In this document: piece after piece, positions 22,486-31,508 of the stretch | How positions within the stretch are numbered: position 1 is the stretch's first letter | Layout: each line of letters starts with the position of its first letter | NCBI RefSeq assembly: GCF_000499785.1 | Contig: NZ_HG726019.1 | Span: 444,645 to 508,644 of the forward strand | Origin: Bacteroides neonati | Lineage (GTDB): Bacteria > Bacteroidota > Bacteroidia > Bacteroidales > Bacteroidaceae | Length of the DNA: 64,000 nucleotides | Reading direction: 5' to 3' | The notes under the pieces: generated by a model | The model's input: the letters and a program-made list of their open reading frames with translations, nothing else | The model's database searches: none | Told to the model about the DNA's origin: nothing | Translations under genes and position numbers: made by a program

Positions 22486-24003
22486 ATGTCAGAAAGAAAA
22501 GTAAGAGTTCGCTTCGCTCCGAGTCCTACGGGAGCACTGCACATCGGTGGTGTACGCACCGCTTTGTATAATTATCTATTTGCTCGTCAACATGGCGGCG
22601 ACATGATTTTTCGTATTGAAGATACCGATTCCAATCGTTTTGTTCCGGGCGCCGAAGAATATATTCTTGAGTCTTTTAAATGGCTTGGAATTCACTTTGA
22701 CGAAGGTGTGAGCTTCGGAGGAGAATGTGGTCCTTATCGCCAGTCCGAACGTCGTGATATATATAAGAAATATGTGCAAGTGTTGTTGGAAAACGATAAA
22801 GCTTACATTGCTTTTGATACCCCTGAGGAGTTGGATGCCAAACGCACCGAGATTGCCAATTTTCAGTATGATGCTTCTACGCGCGGCATGATGCGCAACT
22901 CATTGACCTTATCGAAAGAAGAGGTTGATGCACTCATTGCTGCCGGACAACAATATGTAGTTCGCTTTAAAATTGAACCCAATGAAGATGTTTGTGTAAA
23001 CGACCTCATTCGTGGCGAAGTGATTATCAACTCTTCTATTCTGGACGATAAAGTACTCTATAAGTCGGCTGACGAATTGCCTACCTATCACTTGGCAAAC
23101 ATCGTAGACGACCACCTGATGAACGTATCGCACGTCATTCGTGGCGAAGAGTGGTTGCCCTCGGCTCCCTTGCACGTATTGCTTTACCGTGCTTTTGGCT
23201 GGGAAGCCACTATGCCCGATTTCGCCCACCTACCTTTGTTGCTGAAGCCCGAAGGAAACGGTAAGCTGAGTAAGCGCGACGGTGATCGTCTGGGTTTCCC
23301 TGTTTTCCCGCTCGAGTGGCACGATCCTAAGACGGGTGAAGTCTCTTCGGGCTATCGCGAAGCCGGTTATCTGCCCGAAGCTGTGATCAACTTCTTGGCT
23401 CTGCTCGGATGGAATCCCGGTAACGACCAGGAGGTGATGTCGATGGACGAATTGATTCAGCTTTTTGACCTGCATCGTTGCAGCAAATCGGGTGCTAAGT
23501 TCGACTTTAAAAAAGGTATCTGGTTCAATCATCAATACATTCAGCAGAAATCAAACGAAGAGATTGCAGCACTCTTTATGCCGATTCTCAAAGAGCATGG
23601 TGTAGAAGCACCGATGGAGAAGGTGGTGACCGTAGTTGGCATGATGAAAGATCGCGTGAGCTTTGTCAGCGAACTATGGGACGTATGCAGTTTCTTTTTT
23701 GTTGCTCCGACCGAATACGATGAAAAAACGGCCAAAAAGCGCTGGAAAGAAGATTCGGCTCGTTGCATGACCGAGTTGGCCGAAGTATTGGCTGCTATTG
23801 ACGATTTTAGCATCGAGGGACAAGAGAAGATTGTCATGGATTGGATTGCTGCCAAAGAGTACCATACCGGCAATATCATGAATGCTTTCCGCTTAACGCT
23901 TGTAGGCGAAGGCAAAGGCCCCCACATGTTCGATATCTCTTGGGTATTGGGCAAAGAAGAGACACTGGCACGTATCAAACGCGCTGTTGAAGTATTGAAA
24001 TAA
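22486..24003 (+). CDS. gltX: Glutamyl-tRNA synthetase
   Basis: The 505-aa class I synthetase has the HIGH-type motif [14 protein letters not shown] at the N-terminus, [11 protein letters not shown], and the KMSKS-type motif [14 protein letters not shown]. It charges tRNA-Glu (and in many bacteria tRNA-Gln) with glutamate. The C-terminal anticodon-binding domain is complete. It is followed by waaA after 11 bases, an operon pairing seen in Bacteroidetes. Confidence 0.96.
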   Translation: MSERKVRVRFAPSPTGALHIGGVRTALYNYLFARQHGGDMIFRIEDTDSNRFVPGAEEYILESFKWLGIHFDEGVSFGGECGPYRQSERRDIYKKYVQVLLENDKAYIAFDTPEELDAKRTEIANFQYDASTRGMMRNSLTLSKEEVDALIAAGQQYVVRFKIEPNEDVCVNDLIRGEVIINSSILDDKVLYKSADELPTYHLANIVDDHLMNVSHVIRGEEWLPSAPLHVLLYRAFGWEATMPDFAHLPLLLKPEGNGKLSKRDGDRLGFPVFPLEWHDPKTGEVSSGYREAGYLPEAVINFLALLGWNPGNDQEVMSMDELIQLFDLHRCSKSGAKFDFKKGIWFNHQYIQQKSNEEIAALFMPILKEHGVEAPMEKVVTVVGMMKDRVSFVSELWDVCSFFFVAPTEYDEKTAKKRWKEDSARCMTELAEVLAAIDDFSIEGQEKIVMDWIAAKEYHTGNIMNAFRLTLVGEGKGPHMFDISWVLGKEETLARIKRAVEVLK

Positions 24004-24014
24004 TCAGTCCTATT

Positions 24015-25235
24015 ATGCTTTATGACTTAGCAATAGTCCTTTACGACCTTGCGATACATTTGGCGGCTCCGTTTAGTCGCAAACCCCGGAAGATGATGAA
24101 AGGGCATTGGGTAGTATACGAGCTTCTTCGCCAACAGGTAGAGAAGGATGCTCGTTATATCTGGTTTCATGCCGCCTCTTTGGGCGAATTTGAGCAGGGA
24201 CGTCCGTTAATTGAAAAAATTCGTTCGGAGTATCCGGATTATAAGATATTGCTTACTTTCTTCTCGCCTTCGGGCTACGAGGTGCGTAAAAATTATCGGG
24301 GAGCCGACATTGTTTGCTATTTGCCTTTCGACAAGCAGCGCAACGTGAAGAAGTTTCTCGATATAGCCAATCCTTGTATGGCATTCTTTATCAAATACGA
24401 GTTTTGGAAAAACTATCTGGATGAGTTGCACAAACGCCGCATTCCGGTATACAGCTTGTCGTCGATATTCCGACGCGATCAGGTTTTCTTTAAGTGGTAT
24501 GGCGGTACGTATCGTCATGTGTTGCGCGATTTTGACCACCTGTTTGTACAGAATGAGGCTTCTAAACGCTACTTATCCAAAATTGGTATCACCCGTACTA
24601 CAGTAGTGGGTGATACGCGCTTTGATCGTGTGTTGCAGATACGCGAAGAGGCGAAAGAGCTGCCCTTGGTCGAGAAGTTTAAAAATGACTCTCTCACATT
24701 TGTGGCAGGCAGTTCTTGGGGACCCGATGAAGATTTGTTTATCGAATACTTTAATAATCACCCCGAGATGAAATTGATTATTGCGCCACATGTGATTGAT
24801 GAGAATCATTTGGTGGAGATTATCAGTAAGCTGAAACGCCCCTATGTGAGATATACGCGTGCCGGTGAGAAGAATGTACAGAAAGCGGATTGCCTTCTGA
24901 TCGACTGCTTCGGCTTGCTCTCATCGATCTACCGTTATGGTGAGATCGCTTATGTAGGCGGAGGTTTTGGTACCGGTATTCACAATACGCTCGAAGCTGC
25001 TGTGTATGGTATTCCTGTTATCTTCGGACCGAAGTATCATAAGTTTATGGAAGCCATACAGTTGCTCGAAGCCAAAGCGGCTTACTCCATCAAAGATTAT
25101 GCAGAGCTTGAAGCCTTGCTGGATAAGATGCTGACCGATGAGGCTTTTTTGAAAGAGACCGGAGCCAATGCCGGCTATTACGTGACCAGCAACGCCGGTG
25201 CTACGGATAAAGTGATGCGGATGATTAATTTCTGA
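24015..25235 (+). CDS. waaA: 3-deoxy-D-manno-octulosonic acid (Kdo) transferase
   Basis: The 406-aa GT-B type transferase begins with a short membrane-associated helix and contains WFHAASLGEFEQGRPLIE (family signature with the catalytic Glu), LLTFFSPSGYEV, SLSSIFRRDQVFF, and the CMP-Kdo-binding region AYVGGGFGTGIHNTLEAAVYGIPVIFGP. It adds Kdo to lipid IVA on the cytoplasmic face of the inner membrane in lipopolysaccharide synthesis. The gene is the second of the gltX operon; the 48-bp palindrome 125 bases downstream is the likely terminator. Confidence 0.95.
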   Translation: MLYDLAIVLYDLAIHLAAPFSRKPRKMMKGHWVVYELLRQQVEKDARYIWFHAASLGEFEQGRPLIEKIRSEYPDYKILLTFFSPSGYEVRKNYRGADIVCYLPFDKQRNVKKFLDIANPCMAFFIKYEFWKNYLDELHKRRIPVYSLSSIFRRDQVFFKWYGGTYRHVLRDFDHLFVQNEASKRYLSKIGITRTTVVGDTRFDRVLQIREEAKELPLVEKFKNDSLTFVAGSSWGPDEDLFIEYFNNHPEMKLIIAPHVIDENHLVEIISKLKRPYVRYTRAGEKNVQKADCLLIDCFGLLSSIYRYGEIAYVGGGFGTGIHNTLEAAVYGIPVIFGPKYHKFMEAIQLLEAKAAYSIKDYAELEALLDKMLTDEAFLKETGANAGYYVTSNAGATDKVMRMINF

Positions 25236-25359
25236 TCAACGTGTTCTAAAGCCATCCTTTCGGCGGCGGTGAGAAGCCGGAATGACGTATCGGTTGAGGC
25301 AAAGATGAAGTTGACAAATACACAAGTATAAAGCCTTGTAATTTTCGGGCTGACAACTA

Positions 25360-25407
25360 TTAAAAGAGCGACCACGCAGATAATTATCTGCGTGGTCGCT
25401 CTTTTAA
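25360..25407. terminator. Perfect 48-bp palindrome, probable bidirectional terminator
   Basis: Arms 25360-25383 and 25384-25407 are perfect reverse complements with no spacer (centre CAGATAATTATCTG; core GCGACCACG / CGTGGTCGC). The outer arms give A and T runs on both strands, as needed for termination in both directions between the convergent genes. Confidence 0.75.
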
Positions 25408-25501
25408 ATAACTGAATATAAATAGTTTTATTCTCTTTTTAGCGAAGCTTTTATCATTGATAATTCTTCCAGTGTAAAAGAACTATTTTAACGCTCTGTT
25501 A

Positions 25502-25570
25502 AGTACGTACTCTTGGTAGCAATGAGTACGTACTTCTGCATACCAAAAGTACGTACTCCTGTATGGCAAG
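25502..25570. repeat. Three 23-bp-spaced copies of AGTACGTACT
   Basis: The palindromic decamer AGTACGTACT starts at 25502, 25525 and 25548, exactly 23 bp apart. The 13-bp spacers are only partly alike (CTTGGTAGC, TCTGCATACC, CCTGTATGGC). The middle copy is flanked by TTGGTA and TACCAA, which could close a stem. The third spacer runs to within 13 bp of the stop of the gamma-carbonic anhydrase gene. Confidence 0.8.
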
Positions 25571-25582
25571 AGATTTCTTTTA

Positions 25583-26098
25583 TTATTCTTTGTACCAACC
25601 GGCGTACATCAGGTAGTTATGTGCAATCTTCTCGTTAAGCTCTTTGGCTTGTGCCGGATCTACCTTTTTAATAAACTTGGCAGGAACGCCACCCCAGATA
25701 CTACCGGGTTCTATTACCGTATGGCTCAACACTAGCGAACCTGCAGCAACAATGGCACCTTCGCCAATAACCGAATGATCGAGTAGGGTAGAACCCATGC
25801 CGATAAGGGCATAATCCTTGATCGTTGCTCCATGAATCGTTACATTATGCCCCACCGAAACATGATTGCCGATCTCCAATGTCGATTTCTCGTACAAGGT
25901 ATGTAGTACACTGCCGTCTTGTATGTTCACTCCGTTTCCTATGCGAATGGAATTAACGTCTCCGCGCAATACAGTGCTGAACCAGATGCTGCAATCGCGA
26001 CCCATTTTTACATCGCCAATGATGGCGGCATTATCTGCCAGAAAACAATTCTCTCCTATTTCCGGGGTAAATCCCCGTACTGATTTAATGATAGCCAT
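25583..26098 (-). CDS. Gamma-carbonic anhydrase family protein (left-handed beta-helix)
   Basis: The 171-aa protein is built of hexapeptide repeats (left-handed beta helix) with the zinc-ligand positions of the gamma class: His in SVLHTLYE and the pair in GHNVTIHG. YrdA/PaaY-type members bind zinc; whether they hydrate CO2 differs between members. It ends with an amphipathic helix (KELNEKIAHNYLMYAGWYKE). It is 11 bases behind the aminopeptidase P gene on the same strand. Confidence 0.92.
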   Translation of the reverse strand: MAIIKSVRGFTPEIGENCFLADNAAIIGDVKMGRDCSIWFSTVLRGDVNSIRIGNGVNIQDGSVLHTLYEKSTLEIGNHVSVGHNVTIHGATIKDYALIGMGSTLLDHSVIGEGAIVAAGSLVLSHTVIEPGSIWGGVPAKFIKKVDPAQAKELNEKIAHNYLMYAGWYKE

Positions 26099-26109
26099 GT
26101 ACTTAAAGT

Positions 26110-27894
26110 TTAAATTTTTCTTGTGGCTTCTTTCAGCCAGTTCTTCTCTTCTTCACTGAGCGAGGGCGATAGCTTGTCGTATACCAACTGATGGTATTGG
26201 TTGAGCCATGCCACCTCTTCGTTCGTAAGCATCTCTTTGATAACTCCTTTCGTGCAGATGGGGCAAAGTGTGATAGTCTCGAACCGGAAGTACTCGCCAA
26301 ACATTCCCTCCCGATCTTTGCAAACCAGTATCAGGTTCTCGATACGTATGCCGTGGCTACCGCTTTTGTATACGCCCGGCTCGTTGGAGGTGACCATGCC
26401 CGGTTGCAGTGTTACCGGATTCTCATTCATGCGAATGCTTTGCGGTCCTTCGTGTACGTTGAGGAAATGTCCCACGCCATGTCCCGTACCATGTAAATAA
26501 TTCATTCCACGGTTCCATATCGGCATGCGTGCCAATACATCCAATTGCGCTCCACGTGTTCCGGCAGGAAACTTCGCCATACTCAAAGCGATATGCCCTT
26601 TCAAAACCAAGGTATAATCTGTTTTTTCCTCTTCGGTGAGTTCGCCTAAAGCGATGGTGCGGGTGATATCGGTTGTTCCGTCCATGTATTGTGCCCCCGA
26701 GTCGAGCAGCAAATACCCTTTGGGGCGCAATGTTGCATTGCTTTCCGTACTGGCCGAGTAGTGAATAATCGCCGCATGCTCTTTATACCCGGCTATGGTG
26801 TCGAAGCTCTCTCCCATGTACAATGGTTGCTCGGCGCGCAGCTCGTGTAGCTTAATATCGATACTTAATTCAGTTTCTTGCTCTGATGGCACTGCCTCTT
26901 CGAGCCACTTTAGAAACTTAACCAAAGCTACCCCGTCTTTCTGCATTGCATGGTGAATGCCTTGAATCTCTTGCTCGTTTCGGATAGCCTTCAATAAGGC
27001 TACGGGCGATTCGCCGCGGATAATCTTGCATTGGGCATTTATTGCCGAATATATGGAGTAGTTGGTTTTTGCCGGGTTCAACAATATGTTTCGGATATTC
27101 AATTTCGACAGATACTCTTCTGCCTCCGTATAGGGTTGAGTGCTGACGTGCTGTGAGTCAAGATAGGCACTGACTTCGGGCGATAGTTTTTCTTGTGAGA
27201 TGAAATAGACAATATTGTTTTGCGTGATAAGAAGATAGCTGACGATTACCGGATTACAGTGTATGTCGTTTCCTCTCAGATTCAACGTCCACGCTATTTC
27301 GTCAAGTGCCGAGATGAATACTCCTTCGGCTCCCTTCTTCTTTAATTCACAACGGATAGTCTCAATTTTCTCTTTGCAACTCTTTCCTGCAAACTCCTGT
27401 TTGTAGATGTAGGCGGGTGCTTCGGGAATAGTCGGACGGTTCTTCCAAACCTCATCAATCAGGTTGGCTTGGGTATTTAGTTGTAAGCCGGCCGCTTCCA
27501 GCTCTTCTTTTAGTTGCTCAACTTGCTGAACCGAAAACATCTTTCCGTCGATGCCAACCGTTTCTCCGGGAGTAAGATTCTGACAGAGGAACGTGCTGAT
27601 ATCGGGTGTCTCGGGTAGCATCTCCTTATATAAAGTAATACCGGTATCCGCTAGCTGCTCGGCAGCTTGAAGGAAATAACGAGAGTCGGTCCATAAGCCT
27701 GCTTCATCCTTTAAAATGACTGCGGTACCGGCCGAACCGGTAAATCCTGTTATCCATTCACGTGATTTCCAATGGGGAGCCACATACTCACTCAAATGAG
27801 GATCAGTACTGGGTATAATAAATGCATCGATATGCGATGGGGCGAATGCCATTCGCAGCGAGTGTACTCGTTCGCTAATTGTTTGCTTCATCAT
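26110..27894 (-). CDS. pepP: Xaa-Pro aminopeptidase (M24B, aminopeptidase P family)
   Basis: The 594-aa protein has two N-terminal creatinase-like domains and a C-terminal pita-bread domain with all five metal ligands visible: LLDSGAQYMDGTTDITRT (Asp, Asp), GTGHGVGHFLNVHEGP (His), SNEPGVY (Glu) and IRIENL (Glu). A C-terminal extension of about 60 residues matches the long eukaryote-like XPNPEP form common in Bacteroidetes. It removes N-terminal residues next to proline. It leads the two-gene operon with the gamma-carbonic anhydrase. Confidence 0.94.
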   Translation of the reverse strand: MMKQTISERVHSLRMAFAPSHIDAFIIPSTDPHLSEYVAPHWKSREWITGFTGSAGTAVILKDEAGLWTDSRYFLQAAEQLADTGITLYKEMLPETPDISTFLCQNLTPGETVGIDGKMFSVQQVEQLKEELEAAGLQLNTQANLIDEVWKNRPTIPEAPAYIYKQEFAGKSCKEKIETIRCELKKKGAEGVFISALDEIAWTLNLRGNDIHCNPVIVSYLLITQNNIVYFISQEKLSPEVSAYLDSQHVSTQPYTEAEEYLSKLNIRNILLNPAKTNYSIYSAINAQCKIIRGESPVALLKAIRNEQEIQGIHHAMQKDGVALVKFLKWLEEAVPSEQETELSIDIKLHELRAEQPLYMGESFDTIAGYKEHAAIIHYSASTESNATLRPKGYLLLDSGAQYMDGTTDITRTIALGELTEEEKTDYTLVLKGHIALSMAKFPAGTRGAQLDVLARMPIWNRGMNYLHGTGHGVGHFLNVHEGPQSIRMNENPVTLQPGMVTSNEPGVYKSGSHGIRIENLILVCKDREGMFGEYFRFETITLCPICTKGVIKEMLTNEEVAWLNQYHQLVYDKLSPSLSEEEKNWLKEATRKI

Positions 27895-27919
27895 TAAATG
27901 TGTATTAGTAAGTTTCCCC

Positions 27920-27927
27920 CAAAGATA
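27920..27927 (-). promoter_or_regulatory. -7 box of pepP
   Basis: TATCTTTG on the minus strand lies 25 bases from the pepP ATG. It is divergent from the rpsU promoter about 115 bases away. Confidence 0.5.
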
Positions 27928-28018
27928 GCGACTTTTTATAAAATAGTGTTCGGAACCGAAAAATTATACGCATCGAGAGTACTCTTGTGCACTGATTTTG
28001 AGAAATAATTGCCGAAAG

Positions 28019-28050
28019 TTTTGTGAATAAAGAAAGTATGTGTAATTTTG
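28019..28050 (+). promoter_or_regulatory. Promoter of rpsU-xerC-hpf
   Basis: TTTTG (28019-28023) and TAATTTTG (28043-28050) are 19 bases apart, a good match to the Bacteroides promoter. The rpsU ATG is at 28104. Confidence 0.65.
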
Positions 28051-28103
28051 CGGCGCAATTTAACTGCAGAATTTAAAACCATAACATATTTAATAATAAC
28101 AAA

Positions 28104-28295
28104 ATGATTGTAGTACCTGTAAAAGAAGGCGAAAACATCGAAAAAGCGCTGAAGAAGTTTAAAAGAAAATTTGAGAAAACTGGTATCGTTAAAGAACTTA
28201 GACGTAGACAACAGTTTGACAAACCGTCTGTAACTAACAGACTTAAGAAAGAACGCGCAGTTTATGTGCAACAACTTCAGCAAGTAGAAGATTAA
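28104..28295 (+). CDS. rpsU: 30S ribosomal protein S21
   Basis: The 63-aa basic protein MIVVPVKEGENIEKALKKFKRKFEKTG is a clear S21, which contacts the anti-Shine-Dalgarno region of 16S rRNA. It heads the unit with xerC and hpf; the gap to xerC is 73 bases. Confidence 0.95.
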   Translation: MIVVPVKEGENIEKALKKFKRKFEKTGIVKELRRRQQFDKPSVTNRLKKERAVYVQQLQQVED

Positions 28296-28368
28296 TAATT
28301 CGTAATTTCCTTTGAATTATTGAATTCTTTTCATACATTCGTTGCGTAATTATAGATGCGGCGATATT

Positions 28369-29250
28369 ATGTTAACAGATTCTTTTCTTGATTATCTCCG
28401 GTATGAGCGGAACTACTCTGATAAGACCGTAAGGGCTTATGGTGAGGATATAGCGCAATTGCAGGAGTTCATGAAAGAAGAGATGGGAGAGTCTGATTTG
28501 TTGAGGGTAGACCCCGATCTTATTCGCGAATGGATTGTTTCATTAATGGATAAGGGGTATACTTCAACTTCGGTTAATCGGAAGCTGAGTTCGCTCCGGT
28601 CATTTTATAAATATCTTTTAAAACAAGGTAAGATTATTGTGGATCCGCTACGTAAAATAGTAGGTCCGAAGAACAAAAAGTCTCTTCCTTCGTTTCTCAA
28701 AGAGGCAGATATGAATCGACTATTGGATGATACGGATTTTGGCGAAGGGTTTAAAGGTTGTCGGGATCGTTTGATTATCGAAATGTTTTATGCCACCGGC
28801 ATGCGGCGTTCGGAATTGATCGGGCTTGATGATAAAGATATAGATTTCTCGGCATCTCTGCTCAAAGTGACAGGAAAAAGGAATAAGCAGCGTTTGATAC
28901 CTTTCGGCGAAGAGTTGGAGGTGCGAATGCGCGAATATGTTAATGTAAGAAACGAAGTGGTTCCTGGTCGATCGGATGCGTTTTTCGTAAGAGAAAGCGG
29001 CAAGCGATTTCAGCCCACGCAAATCTATAATTTGGTGAAACGAAACCTGTCAAAGGTAGTGACGTTGAAAAAGAGAAGTCCTCATGTGCTTCGGCACACA
29101 TTTGCCACAACGATGCTGAATAATGAGGCAACGCTTGGGGCGGTTAAGGAGCTTCTGGGTCACACGAGTCTGGCGACTACGGAGATCTACACGCATACTA
29201 CTTTTGAAGAACTTAAAAAAGTATATAAACAAGCCCATCCGAGGGCTTAA
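28369..29250 (+). CDS. xerC: Tyrosine recombinase XerC
   Basis: The 293-aa recombinase has an N-terminal SAM-like domain (DSFLDYLRYERNYSDKTVRAY) and catalytic residues Arg in FYATGMRRSEL, His-x-x-Arg in PHVLRHTFAT and GHTSLATTEIYTH (His, Tyr). It resolves chromosome dimers at dif together with XerD. The start is placed at 28369 (MLTDSF); the longer form adds residues unlike the family. Its position between rpsU and hpf marks it as chromosomal rather than mobile. Confidence 0.93.
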   Translation: MLTDSFLDYLRYERNYSDKTVRAYGEDIAQLQEFMKEEMGESDLLRVDPDLIREWIVSLMDKGYTSTSVNRKLSSLRSFYKYLLKQGKIIVDPLRKIVGPKNKKSLPSFLKEADMNRLLDDTDFGEGFKGCRDRLIIEMFYATGMRRSELIGLDDKDIDFSASLLKVTGKRNKQRLIPFGEELEVRMREYVNVRNEVVPGRSDAFFVRESGKRFQPTQIYNLVKRNLSKVVTLKKRSPHVLRHTFATTMLNNEATLGAVKELLGHTSLATTEIYTHTTFEELKKVYKQAHPRA

Positions 29251-29261
29251 AAAAGGAGGTA
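29251..29261 (+). promoter_or_regulatory. Strong Shine-Dalgarno of hpf
   Basis: AAAAGGAGG stands close before the ATG at 29265, just after the xerC stop. It is a near-perfect anti-16S match, which is unusual in this phylum. Confidence 0.6.
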
Positions 29262-29264
29262 AGT

Positions 29265-29564
29265 ATGGATCTTAGAATTCAATCAATTCACTTTGATGCA
29301 ACAGAACAATTGCAAGCTTTCATTCAAAAGAAAGTGTCTAAGTTAGAAAAGTATTACGAAGATATACAGAAAGTAGAGGTGTCATTAAAGGTTGTGAAGC
29401 CAGAAACAGCAGAGAATAAAGAAGCTGGAGTAAAAGTGCTTATTCCGAATGGTGAGTTTTATGCCAATAAGATTTGCGATTCGTTTGAGCAAGCAGTGGA
29501 CGAAAGCGTCGAGGCTCTCGAAAAACAGCTGGTTAAACATAAGGAAAAACAACGTATTAAATAA
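29265..29564 (+). CDS. hpf: Ribosome hibernation-promoting factor, short form
   Basis: The 99-aa protein begins MDLRIQSIHFDATEQLQAFI and has VSLKVVKPETAENKEAGVKVL and FEQAVDESVEALEKQLVKHKEK, the one-domain HPF/YfiA fold. It binds the 30S decoding centre in stationary phase. Lacking the C-terminal dimerisation domain, it is the short type. A strong SD lies upstream. Confidence 0.93.
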   Translation: MDLRIQSIHFDATEQLQAFIQKKVSKLEKYYEDIQKVEVSLKVVKPETAENKEAGVKVLIPNGEFYANKICDSFEQAVDESVEALEKQLVKHKEKQRIK

Positions 29565-29578
29565 AAAGTTCGCAAAAG

Positions 29579-29610
29579 TTTTGCGGGAAAGAAATAAATC
29601 ACTAAATTTG
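29579..29610 (+). promoter_or_regulatory. Promoter of the tRNA-tuf operon
   Basis: TTTTG (29579-29583) and TAAATTTG (29603-29610) are 19 bases apart. The first tRNA begins at 29662. Confidence 0.65.
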
Positions 29611-29661
29611 CAGCCGTTTCGCTCGCATTAGAACGTTGCGGTTGCATTTTTTCAGTAAACC

Positions 29662-29735
29662 GCCTCTTTAGCTCAGCTGGCCAGAGCACGTGATTTGTAA
29701 TCTCGGGGTCGTTGGTTCGAATCCGACAAGAGGCT
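29662..29735 (+). tRNA. tRNA-Thr (anticodon TGT)
   Basis: A 74-nt cloverleaf: acceptor GCCTCTT/AAGAGGC, D-arm GCTC..GAGC, loop TTTGTAA giving anticodon TGT, T-loop GTTCGAAT. The anticodon stem has one T-T mismatch. CCA is not encoded. Confidence 0.93.
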
Positions 29736-29845
29736 CAAAGCGAATTTAGATAGACTAAGGTGTCTTGGTTATTCAAGTTCGAAATGTGAAAGAAAGAGAG
29801 ATGTTTGTTGGTTGTTGCCAACTTGCGAATGTCGATCAAATATGG

Positions 29846-29928
29846 GGGCAAATTCCAGAGTGGCCAAATGGGACTGACTGTAACTCAGTTGTCTTTCGAC
29901 TTCGGAGGTTCGAATCCTTCTTTGCCCA
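29846..29928 (+). tRNA. tRNA-Tyr (anticodon GTA)
   Basis: An 83-nt class II tRNA: acceptor GGGCAAA/TTTGCCC, anticodon stem ACTGA/TCAGT with loop CTGTAAC (anticodon GTA), a long variable arm, and T-loop TTCGAAT. Confidence 0.92.
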
Positions 29929-29969
29929 CAAAGAAAAAGAGTAATAGCGTAAAAAGCTTTGGCGAGATT

Positions 29970-30042
29970 GCGGAAGTAGCTCAGTTGATAGAGCATTAGC
30001 CTTCCAAGCTGAGGGTCGCGGGTTTGAGCCCCGTCTTCCGCT
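29970..30042 (+). tRNA. tRNA-Gly (anticodon TCC)
   Basis: A 73-nt cloverleaf with acceptor GCGGAAG/CTTCCGC and anticodon loop CTTCCAA (anticodon TCC). The T-loop is TTTGAGC. Confidence 0.93.
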
Positions 30043-30054
30043 CTTTTTTCTCTC

Positions 30055-30126
<72 letters not shown>

Positions 30127-30181
30127 CATACGAAAGTGTAAATGCTGATTATTAATCAAATAATAAATAACAAGTAAAGCT

Positions 30182-31363
30182 ATGGCTAAAGAGAAATTCA
30201 ATCGTGACAAACCGCACGTAAACATTGGAACAATTGGTCACGTAGACCACGGTAAGACAACTTTGACTGCTGCTATCACTACGGTATTGGCGAAAAAAGG
30301 TCTTTCAGAAATGCGTTCTTTCGATTCAATCGACAACGCTCCTGAAGAAAAGGAAAGAGGTATTACTATTAATACTTCACACGTTGAGTATCAGACTGCT
30401 AACCGTCACTATGCACACGTAGACTGTCCGGGTCACGCCGACTACGTTAAGAACATGGTAACTGGTGCTGCTCAGATGGATGGTGCTATCATCGTAGTTG
30501 CTGCTACAGATGGTCCTATGCCTCAGACTCGCGAGCACATCCTGTTGGCTCGTCAGGTAAACGTACCTAAGTTGGTTGTTTTCATGAACAAGTGTGACAT
30601 GGTTGAAGATGAAGAAATGTTGGAACTTGTTGAAATGGAGATGAGAGAACTTCTTTCATTCTACGATTTCGACGGCGACAATACTCCTATCATCCAGGGT
30701 TCTGCTCTTGGTGGCTTGAATGGTGTAGAGAAATGGGAAGATAAGATCATGGAGCTTATGGAAGCTGTTGATACTTGGATTCCACTTCCTCCCCGTGATG
30801 TTGATAAACCTTTCTTGATGCCTGTTGAGGATGTATTCTCAATCACAGGTCGTGGTACTGTAGCTACAGGCCGTATCGAAGCTGGTATCATCAAGGTAGG
30901 TGAAGAAGTTCAAATCCTTGGTTTGGGTGAAGATAAGAAGTCAGTTGTAACTGGCGTTGAAATGTTCCGCAAACTTCTTGATACAGGTGAAGCTGGTGAC
31001 AACGTTGGTTTGTTGCTTCGTGGTGTTGCTAAGGAAGAGATCAAACGTGGTATGGTACTTTGCCACCCAGGTCAGATCAAACCTCACACTACTTTCAAGG
31101 CTGAGGTTTATATCTTGAAGAAAGAAGAAGGTGGACGTCACACTCCATTCCACAACAAATACCGTCCTCAATTCTACTTGCGTACAATGGACTGTACAGG
31201 TGAGATCACACTTCCTGAAGGAACTGAGATGGTAATGCCTGGTGATAACGTAACAATCACTGTAGAATTGATTTACCCAGTAGCATTGAACGTAGGTCTT
31301 CGTTTCGCTATCCGCGAAGGTGGACGTACAGTAGGTGCAGGTCAAATCACAGAAATTCTGTAA
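30182..31363 (+). CDS. tuf: Elongation factor Tu
   Basis: The 393-aa GTPase delivers aminoacyl-tRNA to the ribosome. G1 GHVDHGKT, G3 DCPGHADY and G4 NKCD are intact; domains 2 and 3 are complete. It is preceded by four tRNA genes and followed by tRNA-Trp and secE. There is no second tuf after fusA, so within this window it is the only copy. Confidence 0.98.
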   Translation: MAKEKFNRDKPHVNIGTIGHVDHGKTTLTAAITTVLAKKGLSEMRSFDSIDNAPEEKERGITINTSHVEYQTANRHYAHVDCPGHADYVKNMVTGAAQMDGAIIVVAATDGPMPQTREHILLARQVNVPKLVVFMNKCDMVEDEEMLELVEMEMRELLSFYDFDGDNTPIIQGSALGGLNGVEKWEDKIMELMEAVDTWIPLPPRDVDKPFLMPVEDVFSITGRGTVATGRIEAGIIKVGEEVQILGLGEDKKSVVTGVEMFRKLLDTGEAGDNVGLLLRGVAKEEIKRGMVLCHPGQIKPHTTFKAEVYILKKEEGGRHTPFHNKYRPQFYLRTMDCTGEITLPEGTEMVMPGDNVTITVELIYPVALNVGLRFAIREGGRTVGAGQITEIL

Positions 31364-31381
31364 GATATACCAATAATAAAG

Positions 31382-31413
31382 TCAGTTCCCGATGACCTTT
31401 CATCGGGAACTGA
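31382..31413 (+). terminator. Hairpin between tuf and tRNA-Trp
   Basis: A perfect 14-bp stem (31382-31395 with 31400-31413, loop CCTT) lies 19 bases after the tuf stop and 8 bases before tRNA-Trp. It has no T-run, so it is more likely a processing or mRNA 3'-end-protecting structure than a full terminator. Confidence 0.6.
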
Positions 31414-31421
31414 TTATATCC

Positions 31422-31494
31422 ACGGGAGTAGCTCAGTTGGTAGAGCACCGGTCTCCAAAACCGGGTGTCGGGAGTTCGAGCCTCTCCTCCCGTG
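31422..31494 (+). tRNA. tRNA-Trp (anticodon CCA)
   Basis: A 73-nt cloverleaf with acceptor ACGGGAG/CTCCCGT, anticodon loop CTCCAAA (anticodon CCA), T-loop GTTCGAG. It is located 14 bases before secE, a placement known from many bacterial phyla. Confidence 0.94.
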
Positions 31495-31508
31495 CTAATA
31501 TTTTTGAA

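Larger units (their letters stand above)
25236..25582. other. Non-coding convergent gap with palindrome and 23-bp repeats
   Basis: The gap lies between convergent waaA and the gamma-carbonic anhydrase gene. It contains no supported gene. The notable structure is a perfect 48-bp palindrome and a three-copy 23-bp-period repeat, listed separately. Confidence 0.7.

Noticed and set aside
25502..25570. CRISPR array
   Set aside because: The repeated unit is only 10 bp, with 13-bp spacers and three copies, and no cas genes are near.
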